From: an uncultured Clostridiaceae bacterium
Lineage (GTDB): Bacteria > Bacillota > Clostridia > Lachnospirales > Lachnospiraceae
Length of the DNA stretch: 8,118 nt
Assembly: GCA_949841235.1 (NCBI GenBank)
Contig: CATKZA010000061.1
Location: forward strand, 1-8,118
Reading direction: 5' to 3'
The position numbers and the translations under genes are program-made. Below the pieces are notes generated by a model that saw only the letters and a list, made by a program, of their open reading frames with translations, made no database searches and was not told where the DNA came from. Positions 1 to 5,637 of the stretch are shown in pieces (the first letter of the stretch is position 1; every line of letters begins with the position of its first letter).

Positions 1-173
1 GCTTCCTTCCCTGCGCCCTCCAGCCTCGCCCTGATGGTAATCTCTTGGTTGGTCGCCGTCAGGCACCCGTCCCTGAGCAGGATGCCCTGTATGGCCGCCA
101 CGGGGCCGAATTTCGGCACGATGCTCGTCATGCCCTCAATCTTCTGCGACAATTCGCTCTTCTCAATAATCAT
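1..173 (-). CDS. Probable DnaN-like sliding clamp, N-terminal part (3' end outside window)
   Basis: This is the first 57 residues of a gene running off the left edge. AAGGAGG (180-186) lies 6 bases before the ATG at 173. The protein starts MIIEKSELSQKIEG and continues with FGPVAAIQGILLRDG and LTATNQEITIRARLEG. That is the pattern of the first beta-clamp domain: an opening strand and helix, then a proline or small residue before an I-x-G-I-L strand, then a hairpin with DG and L-x-A-T-x-x-E-I-x-I. DnaN forms a ring that tethers DNA polymerase and repair proteins to DNA. Phage and plasmid copies exist but are divergent. The call rests on pattern likeness over a short stretch. Its place in a replication operon, and the QLDMF tail on the PcfK-like protein, support it. 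Confidence 0.62.
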   Translation of the reverse strand, partial: MIIEKSELSQKIEGMTSIVPKFGPVAAIQGILLRDGCLTATNQEITIRARLEGAGKE

Positions 174-283
174 TCGCTTCCTCCTTCCAAAATCATGCCG
201 GCTTCTCTTTTCCCGGCCGCTTGCCGCTTTCTATTGCCGCACCAAGCTAACCCTCCGCATAGCCTTCTCCGTTCCGGTTCCAT
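170..283 (-). CDS. Candidate 37-residue basic protein
   Basis: An ATG at 283 directly abuts the TGA of the radical-SAM gene, and its own TGA overlaps the next gene's ATG as ATGA. The product begins MEPERRRLCGGLAWCGNRKR, ends EGGSE and is Arg/Lys-rich with two cysteines (9 and 15). A GATGAGG sequence 4 bases upstream could serve as ribosome site. I recognise no family. The exact junctions on both sides favour a real coupled gene. Its shortness and lack of known homologs leave open that it is a spacer or reinitiation leader that keeps ribosomes moving into the clamp-like gene. Confidence 0.42.
   Translation of the reverse strand: MEPERRRLCGGLAWCGNRKRQAAGKREAGMILEGGSE
180..186 (-). promoter_or_regulatory. 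Ribosome binding site of the clamp-like gene
   Basis: On the minus strand this reads AAGGAGG with a 6-base spacer to the ATG at 173. It is near-perfect and lies inside the last codons of the 37-residue reading frame. It supports the partial gene at the left edge. Confidence 0.75.
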
Positions 284-1327
284 TCAGTCATCCTCATCAC
301 CCGGGCCAATCGTAATGCTATCTGCCAACTCTGCCAGTTTCGGCACATTCAGACCTAAATCCTTGCAGAAATTCTTGAAACAGTCCCTGCACATAAACCC
401 AAACTGTTTTGGCTGCTCCCCGCGTTTAGACCTCGCAAGCAGGGCAACCATATCACTTTTTTTCATGCAAGCCTTGCACTCGGCACAAGAATCAAACAGT
501 TTCTTTTTCATCTTAGGACTTATCTCTGAATGCTTGAGCTGAACCGGGAAATCCCGTTTCATATTTTCTTCCCCAACAATCGGTATCAGGCTGTCTTTCA
601 TAAACACTGGTATTCCCGCTCTTTCTGCCACATGAACAATGTCCTCTATCCATTCCGGCTTCGGGACAACCTTTTGCTTATTTCTCCCAGTTTCTGCGCC
701 TATAATGATCCAATCTACTTCTCCCAGAGTCCGATGCTGTTCCGCATACAGGTCCTCCAAGATAGGTTCAATGCTCACAAATGTATGCGCTTCTGCTGGA
801 AGGCAACCGATTTTTCTCATTTCAAGCCTTCTCGTTACAGTCGTTCCATACCATAGATTCTCTTCCCCTTCCGGTACGCCGTACTGCAGATACCTTTCCG
901 GATTTTTTGTCAGAAACAGGTAATTATGTATGGGGTGCTGCAGACAAACCGAAAACATATCATCAAGCCATCCGTCCGGCACCCATTCCCCGAATGCATC
1001 CGACATGGCTCCGACGAAGATGTTGTTGCCCATCTTCAATTTCCCTGGGTAATCCATCCTGTACTTATGCAGGGTAGGCTCGAACCCGAAGGGATATGCC
1101 AGCGGCTTGCCCGTCTCATTCATCATGGGGGAATCCAGCACGTACAAATCCCCGCCCCCGTCTGCCGCCGGCACCAGCGAATAATCCTTCTTCGCCATCT
1201 TGTTCAGCCTTACGTCCCCTGCGAATCTGGCCGTCATTCTTCTTGCATAGCAATACTTACAATCATGTCTGCACCCGGTAACTGGATTCCATGTGTGATC
1301 CACATACTCTATCTTACTTCTGTTCAT
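284..1327 (-). CDS. Gp37/Gp68 (DUF5131) radical-SAM-type protein with cysteine-rich C-terminal tail
   Basis: This 347-residue protein opens with YVDHTWNPVTGC and the cluster C19-x3-C23-x2-C26 followed by YA, the radical-SAM iron-sulfur signature in the form typical of phage Gp37/Gp68 family (DUF5131) proteins. Later family landmarks are FVGAMSDAFGEWVP (104-117), YLFLTKNPERY (136-146), FVSIEPILEDL (183-193), WIIIGAETGR (206-215) and IPVFMKDSL (239-247). Radical-SAM enzymes use a 4Fe-4S cluster and S-adenosylmethionine to make a radical. The substrate of this family is not established. The core seems to end near residue 264. A tail then adds six cysteines in two groups: C281, C284, C287 and C313, C316, C321. 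This could be a zinc module or a second metal centre. GGAGGTGG lies 7 bases before the ATG at 1327. Its TGA abuts the ATG of the small gene that follows. Confidence 0.87.
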   Translation of the reverse strand: MNRSKIEYVDHTWNPVTGCRHDCKYCYARRMTARFAGDVRLNKMAKKDYSLVPAADGGGDLYVLDSPMMNETGKPLAYPFGFEPTLHKYRMDYPGKLKMGNNIFVGAMSDAFGEWVPDGWLDDMFSVCLQHPIHNYLFLTKNPERYLQYGVPEGEENLWYGTTVTRRLEMRKIGCLPAEAHTFVSIEPILEDLYAEQHRTLGEVDWIIIGAETGRNKQKVVPKPEWIEDIVHVAERAGIPVFMKDSLIPIVGEENMKRDFPVQLKHSEISPKMKKKLFDSCAECKACMKKSDMVALLARSKRGEQPKQFGFMCRDCFKNFCKDLGLNVPKLAELADSITIGPGDEDD

Positions 1328-1375
1328 TTTGATTCCACCTCCAAGATTTTCCCCGCTGATTATGCCCTTTTTCCT

Positions 1376-1666
1376 CTAGCCCGATACAGCATCTTTTCCC
1401 ACCTCTCTTTTCGCAAATCCTATTTCTTTGTCTTCTTTCCATATGGTTCCTGCAAAGCTGACTTTCTGCCCGCATTGATCACAGTATTTCGGCTGGTAAT
1501 CCGGCCCTGCATTCAAGATGTTGCCGCACCTCGGGCAGAGATGGCATTCCCTCTCCGTCGCAACATATCCAAATTTCAAATAAATCTCAGTCCTGGGCAT
1601 GGGCTTTCTCGCTAAATTTTTAAACATCCCCATCCTCCTGCCAAACTCCCTTGTCCTGTCTGCCAT
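1376..1666 (-). CDS. Small zinc-ribbon protein, function unknown
   Basis: This is a 96-residue basic protein. Residues 1-35 are Arg/Lys-rich and probably helical. A four-cysteine zinc ribbon follows as CPRCG (C44, C47) and CDQCG (C62, C65), with an extra C41. Such ribbons occur in nucleic-acid-binding or scaffold proteins, and nothing here points to a specific reaction. I chose the ATG at 1666 because it lies one base after the PcfJ-like TGA and has an AAGGCGGG ribosome site 5 bases upstream. Upstream in-frame ATGs (frame up to 1738) would overlap the PcfJ-like gene by up to 71 bases. An alternative internal start is MGMF at residue 12. Its position between the PcfJ-like and radical-SAM genes suggests co-expression with both. 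Confidence 0.72.
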   Translation of the reverse strand: MADRTREFGRRMGMFKNLARKPMPRTEIYLKFGYVATERECHLCPRCGNILNAGPDYQPKYCDQCGQKVSFAGTIWKEDKEIGFAKREVGKDAVSG

Positions 1667-1667
1667 T

Positions 1668-3752
1668 TCAGCCCGCCTTTCCCTGTTTTTTTTTCGCATT
1701 CTCATACTCTGCCATCTTTTCCTCAAATATCTCAACAAATGCTTTCACCTCCTGCGTCATATTGCAGTTGCGGAAGCCCCGGCACTGGATGACCCTGCCA
1801 TGCCACTCCAGCGTGTAATACGGCTTCTCCGGCGCTTCCTTCTGCCGGATGAAGAAAATCATGGTTTCGCCTCTCTTCACTTTTTCCATATATGCGCCTA
1901 CGCAATGATGAAGCGACTCCCCTTCTTCCTTCAACTCCTCCAGCCTGTTCGGCAGCCTGACAAACAAGCCGCCAATATCGAGATTCATAGCCTCCTCTTC
2001 CGCTGTTTCTTTTCTCAGCCTTTTGAGAAGGCAGTTGAATCTCTTCGTTTCCTCCCTTGCCTTCTTATCTTTGAATTTCATGTACTGCATCGACATTTCA
2101 TCGTGTGCTTTTTCAAAATTCCCAGGAAGCAAATTGAACCCATTCCGCATATCGTATCCCATTTCTTCAAGCCATCCGACATAGTCAAAGTAATCCTGTG
2201 CATGCGTTATCCCCTGCCTGCTGATATATCTGCGCAATTTATGCAAGGTGGCATATCCCATGAGGCCAATATACTTTTTATAATCATCCGAGCGCCCGCC
2301 ACCCTGCAGCCAGCGCAAATCCTCAAACTCATTCCATCCCAAATCCGGCTTGTATCTCAATATCTCCAGATCCATCATTCCCGGATTGCCAATCCTGCGG
2401 AGCATGTTATACTGGTTCTTATTGATGCCAAGCGTTCCAAGGACGCTGCTCTGTCCGGCATTCATATCATGCCCATCATAGCGCGGATCTTCCAAAAATT
2501 CCTTTGTCATCCTGTAAAATCCGACTTTCAACAACTGCTCTATGAACGGATATTTCCTGTAGGAGTTGAAATACTGGTCAATGAGCCATGGCGAATCAAA
2601 ATAGCGCTTATCATCAGCAACATTTTCAATAAAAATATCTGGAACGCTATACTTCATGCAAGTGCCGGCAACTGCCTCCTGCAGATTGGCGTTGTACATC
2701 ACCACGCTTCTGGGGACAGCCGTTTCAGCCGGAGGATTCCATCCGCTCCCCCTGTCCCTGTAATGACACCAGCGCACCTCTCTCGTTGACTTGTATCTGT
2801 CCCGCATGTAATCCGTTGCCCTGTCAGCCCCGTGTACTGTCCGGTAGCCTTCCCGGGTAGTTATTCGGGGATGATGGAAATCCGTTCGGAAATCCTTTAT
2901 ATGGCAGAAATACCGTGTCAGGACCTCTTCGCCATGCGGCTGGACCAGCACGCTCCACTTTACCGATTGCAGCCCATTCCTGCCCATGCCCTCGCTCTTC
3001 GCCAGCAAGAACTTATTGCAGCAGGGACAGCGGACGGTCCTGTTATGCCCCACTTCATCCACGTCATTCCAGATGCCTGTCGTTTTATGCCGGAGATGCT
3101 TGCCTTCCAGAGCGAATGCCTTCCTGCAGCTGGTGCAGAAAGCCCTTTTCCTCCTGGCGTCATAGAAGATGTAATTTTCATCCCTGAATACCCTCTCCTC
3201 TATGAAGGCCTGGTAATCATCCGGCAGTTCCCCGAATTTCTCCATGTCGGCATCGATAACGTCCGTCTCCTTTTTATGCTTCTTCATCAGCCGGGCAGCT
3301 TTGATATTCTGCTGGTATTGGTCAAGGAGGGCAAATGCCGCCCTGTCCCCATGCTCGCTGCTGTCATGGTTCCATTTGCGGAATGTTCTTTCAGCTCTTC
3401 CGGCATCCCTGTCTGTCAGAAATTCCAGTTGCTGATAACTCCACCAGTACTCGCACCAGCCGCTGTCCCTGCATACCAGGTAAAGCAGCGCCCCTGTCCT
3501 CCACTTGTTTCCATCAACATCAAGGGTTATGTAATCATCCTTCTGGCAAAATACCCTGAACAGCAGGGATATGTTTCCTTTATTCTTTCCGCCCACCTGA
3601 TACACGTTGAGGATCAGCGTTTCCTCTTCCTCGACTTTTTTCTTTTGGGAGGCAATAACCCCGCGGATGTTCTTGTTCCCTGCTGCAATCCCGTGGATCT
3701 GGCAGACATCAGCCTTCGGAACCGGTATTGCTTTTAATGCTTTCTTTCTCAT
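1668..3752 (-). CDS. pcfJ: PcfJ-like protein with N-terminal zinc ribbon
   Basis: This 694-residue protein is recognisable as PcfJ-like by its C-terminal block: ESLHHCVGAY (612-621), an IFFIRQ strand (632-637), YYTLEW (645-650) and IQCRGFRNC (655-663). This block resembles the conserved PcfJ domain of Gram-positive plasmids and phages, whose function is unknown. The His-His-Cys at 615-617 and the downstream RGFRN look like a candidate active or metal site, but I cannot assign a reaction. A zinc ribbon is visible at C206-x2-C209 and C242-PC-C245. The middle is rich in Trp, Tyr and basic residues, compatible with nucleic-acid binding. No signal peptide or membrane segment is seen, so it is probably cytoplasmic. 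The frame is intact. It follows the PcfK-like gene by 12 bases, and its TGA lies one base before the ATG of the next gene. Confidence 0.85.
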   Translation of the reverse strand: MRKKALKAIPVPKADVCQIHGIAAGNKNIRGVIASQKKKVEEEETLILNVYQVGGKNKGNISLLFRVFCQKDDYITLDVDGNKWRTGALLYLVCRDSGWCEYWWSYQQLEFLTDRDAGRAERTFRKWNHDSSEHGDRAAFALLDQYQQNIKAARLMKKHKKETDVIDADMEKFGELPDDYQAFIEERVFRDENYIFYDARRKRAFCTSCRKAFALEGKHLRHKTTGIWNDVDEVGHNRTVRCPCCNKFLLAKSEGMGRNGLQSVKWSVLVQPHGEEVLTRYFCHIKDFRTDFHHPRITTREGYRTVHGADRATDYMRDRYKSTREVRWCHYRDRGSGWNPPAETAVPRSVVMYNANLQEAVAGTCMKYSVPDIFIENVADDKRYFDSPWLIDQYFNSYRKYPFIEQLLKVGFYRMTKEFLEDPRYDGHDMNAGQSSVLGTLGINKNQYNMLRRIGNPGMMDLEILRYKPDLGWNEFEDLRWLQGGGRSDDYKKYIGLMGYATLHKLRRYISRQGITHAQDYFDYVGWLEEMGYDMRNGFNLLPGNFEKAHDEMSMQYMKFKDKKAREETKRFNCLLKRLRKETAEEEAMNLDIGGLFVRLPNRLEELKEEGESLHHCVGAYMEKVKRGETMIFFIRQKEAPEKPYYTLEWHGRVIQCRGFRNCNMTQEVKAFVEIFEEKMAEYENAKKKQGKAG

Positions 3753-3760
3753 CCATACCG

Positions 3761-3766
3761 CCTCCT
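3761..3766 (-). promoter_or_regulatory. Ribosome binding site overlapping the pcfK-like stop
   Basis: On the minus strand AGGAGG begins within the TAG stop of the PcfK-like gene, 8 bases before the ATG at 3752. It fixes the PcfJ-like start over the out-of-frame ATG at 3756 and suggests coupled synthesis of the two proteins. Confidence 0.7.
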
Positions 3767-4541
3767 ACATTCCCATCATAGAGAACATGTCCAGCTGCCC
3801 GTCCATCTCCCTGCCGCTCTTTTTCGGCCTTGGCTCTTCCTTGGGCTTCGGGGTTTTAGGCTTATCTGTCTTGGATTTTGCCTCTTTAGCCCTCTCTTCC
3901 TCTTTCTTCTTGCGCTCTGCAGCTTCCTTGGCCTTCTTTTCCTGCTCGGCCTTATCATCCTTATGGTAATAATCCTCGGCCCATTCATAAACCACATCAT
4001 CACGGACGGCAGCCCTATTCCCTGTCGCCTGCTTGCGTGCCTGCTCGTATATATAGTCAAGACATTTTTCCCATGTCTTATGCTCCTGCATCACGTCCTG
4101 GGCAAGCCCCGAATCCTCTCCGCAGCGTTTCAGCAGATATCCGATGACAGGTTCGGCAAAATCCCTGTCCTTGGCAGTTCCCATTTCTTTTTCCAGTTTT
4201 TCCTTTGCCATCTTCTTTGTGGCAGCTGGATCAAGGGGTTCTGCATTGTCTGCCAATGCATTACTTCCCGGTTTTTCCTCCGACCCTTCTTCCTGCATGG
4301 CATGCACGTATTCCTTTTCAAGCCGCTTGTTCTCAACATTAAAAAGAGTATTGCCCTCGCCATCGTAAAAAACTGTGGCATCTCTGCGCTCCAGAACCTT
4401 ATATGCAACACTGTCTATCACAATTTCATGCTGATTGCCTTCCGCTTTGTATCCGGTCGTTAAATATTCCTTCAAGAGCCTTTCTCTTATTTCAGGCTGC
4501 GGAACCTTGTTCCCCTTATCTGGCACGTTCTCGTCCTTCAT
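3765..4541 (-). CDS. pcfK: PcfK-like protein with a clamp-binding-like C-terminal tail
   Basis: This 258-residue protein matches my recollection of the PcfK family (named from the enterococcal plasmid pCF10, and also found in phages); its biochemical role is unknown. Residues about 18-80 form a first small domain. Residues about 105-196 are the PcfK-type helical core, including GYLLKRCGE, DYIYEQARKQATGNRAAV and YEWAEDYYHKDD. Residues 197-245 are a highly charged Lys/Glu/Pro linker. The last residues are GQLDMFSMMGM. QLDMF (249-253) closely resembles the bacterial sliding-clamp-binding consensus QL[S/D]LF and stands at the end of a flexible tether, where such motifs usually sit. GAGGAGG lies 9 bases before the ATG at 4541. 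Its TAG stop is part of the ribosome site of the PcfJ-like gene 12 bases downstream, the normal PcfK-PcfJ order. The clamp link is inference, supported by a clamp-like gene at the left edge. Confidence 0.82.
   Translation of the reverse strand: MKDENVPDKGNKVPQPEIRERLLKEYLTTGYKAEGNQHEIVIDSVAYKVLERRDATVFYDGEGNTLFNVENKRLEKEYVHAMQEEGSEEKPGSNALADNAEPLDPAATKKMAKEKLEKEMGTAKDRDFAEPVIGYLLKRCGEDSGLAQDVMQEHKTWEKCLDYIYEQARKQATGNRAAVRDDVVYEWAEDYYHKDDKAEQEKKAKEAAERKKKEEERAKEAKSKTDKPKTPKPKEEPRPKKSGREMDGQLDMFSMMGM
3783..3797 (-). other. Codons for QLDMF, a putative sliding-clamp-binding motif
   Basis: The codons CAG CTG GAC ATG TTC encode residues 249-253 of the PcfK-like protein, six residues from its C-terminus and after a disordered charged linker. 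Only the fourth position differs from QLDLF, by a conservative Leu-to-Met change. Confidence 0.55.
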
Positions 4542-4556
4542 ATTGCTTTTCCTCCT

Positions 4557-4847
4557 CTACAAATATGATTTCCCATACCGTTTCCGAAACTCTTCCCTGG
4601 TCCCGATCCGCCCCTCGTAAACTGCCTGTCCCAGCATTTTTGACAGCTTCTCGGCCATCGGGTTTCCATGCACCCTGCTGGATGCCTCTCCCAGGTTATG
4701 GCAGCCGTTGCAAATAGGCACCGTCAGGCCGTCCTTGTCGCACAGCTCCCTCTTCCCCGTCCCGAATATCAAATGGTGCTTTCCTTCTGCCTCTTTCCCG
4801 CAGAAGAAGCATATCCCTTCATAATCCGTCACTATGCTTCTGCTCAT
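4557..4847 (-). CDS. Small HNH-like zinc protein
   Basis: This 96-residue protein has the spacing of small phage HNH-type proteins: CFFC (C13, C16), a HHLIFG block (H24, H25), then CNGCH (C46, C49, H50), H60 and a C-terminal RKRYGKSYL. In HNH/beta-beta-alpha-metal nucleases the paired histidines supply the catalytic base, and the cysteines and the later histidine hold zinc. Phages use such proteins in recombination, DNA processing or packaging. The usual Asn before the second CxxC is not evident (the stretch reads KDGLTVPIC), so nuclease activity is uncertain and a structural DNA-binding role is possible. The ATG at 4847 has AAGGAGG 8 bases upstream. The gene sits 19 bases after the loader stop, and its TAG stop overlaps the ribosome site of the PcfK-like gene. 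Confidence 0.75.
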   Translation of the reverse strand: MSRSIVTDYEGICFFCGKEAEGKHHLIFGTGKRELCDKDGLTVPICNGCHNLGEASSRVHGNPMAEKLSKMLGQAVYEGRIGTREEFRKRYGKSYL

Positions 4848-4866
4848 CTGGCATCCCTCCTTCCTC

Positions 4867-5637
4867 TCACGAATACAGGCGGTAGTTCAGTTCTTCTCCC
4901 TGCATCCTGACCCTGTTCTCCTTGGACATCTCAATGAGCCTGCTCGCTATTGCCTCGTCAAATTCCATCAGTTCTTCCAGGGATTTCTCAGTGCTGACAA
5001 TCATCGGCAGATTATTCATGTACCGGTAATTGACAATCTCATACATGATGTTCACATCTGCATCCGTCACCTTGCCTTTCAGCAGGTCATCAATATACAG
5101 CACCCTCGCCATCATATACCTGCCGATTTCCTCCGAATACCGCTCCTCGTCCGTCATGTTCTGCTTGATCCGGGTGACTGCGTTCCGATATGCCATATAC
5201 GCCACCGCAATCCCCCTGTTCATCAGCCCGCTGCTTATGGCAGTTCCCAGATGGGTCTTTCCCGAGCCCGGCTGTCCATAGAACATGATGGAATTCCGGC
5301 GCTGCCTTTCAATGTCCTCAAAAGACTGGAGATACCGCGCCGCCTTATTCCTTGCATTTACCAGCTGCGGGATATTTCTCGTATCAAAATCTTCAAGCCT
5401 CTTTTTCTGAAATTCCCGGGATATCCCGCTCATTTCCAGAAGCTTTCTGACACGCCGCATTTCTCCGCAGCTGCATTTTCTGGATACTTCCCTACCGCAT
5501 TCATCCCTTACTTGGATGAATCCGGTATCCATGCATTTTTCGCACTCATAGCTCCTTTCCCTGGCGGGGGAGCTGACCCGCTCGCTGAAAATCCTGTCCA
5601 CCTCCCGGTCAAACCCTTCCCTTTCATGCTCTGTCAA
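4867..5637 (-). CDS. DnaC/IstB-type AAA+ helicase loader
   Basis: This 256-residue protein is the expected size for phage DnaC-like loaders, which deliver the replicative helicase onto the origin under ATP control. The N-terminus carries a cysteine cluster: C32-x2-C35, C47 and C55-x-C57, probably a zinc finger. The AAA+ core has Walker A GQPGSGKT (121-128), Walker B VLYIDD (179-184), a sensor-1-like VSTEKS (214-219) and an arginine-finger-like ASRLIEM with R233. The start is a TTG at 5637, overlapping the organizer stop as TTGA. The next in-frame ATG is Met36, inside the cysteine cluster, so no ATG start would keep the domain intact. A GTG at codon 13 is an alternative. G-rich ribosome-site-like sequence (GAGGATGGGGGCGG) lies upstream. 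No helicase gene is seen here, so it may load the host helicase or one encoded outside the window. Confidence 0.93.
   Translation of the reverse strand: MTEHEREGFDREVDRIFSERVSSPARERSYECEKCMDTGFIQVRDECGREVSRKCSCGEMRRVRKLLEMSGISREFQKKRLEDFDTRNIPQLVNARNKAARYLQSFEDIERQRRNSIMFYGQPGSGKTHLGTAISSGLMNRGIAVAYMAYRNAVTRIKQNMTDEERYSEEIGRYMMARVLYIDDLLKGKVTDADVNIMYEIVNYRYMNNLPMIVSTEKSLEELMEFDEAIASRLIEMSKENRVRMQGEELNYRLYS

Noticed and set aside
34..542. Plus-strand open frames at the left edge
   Set aside because: They overlap the clamp-like, 37-residue and radical-SAM genes on the other strand, all of which have better start signals or family motifs.
1328..1375. Possible internal promoter in the 48-base gap before the radical-SAM gene
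   Set aside because: A CATAAT-like word is present on the minus strand, but there is no -35 element at proper spacing. The gap is explained by the ribosome site.
1667..1738. Longer zinc-ribbon protein start at 1738
   Set aside because: It would overlap the PcfJ-like gene by 71 bases. The ATG at 1666, one base after the TGA, has its own ribosome site.
1599..3737. Long plus-strand open frames (1599-2789, 2832-3737)
   Set aside because: They are antisense to the intact PcfJ-like gene, show no recognisable domain or ribosome site, and look like shadows of its codon pattern.
5417..5428. 12-base palindrome CGGGATATCCCG
   Set aside because: A single occurrence inside the loader coding region with no companion repeats. 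Could be chance.
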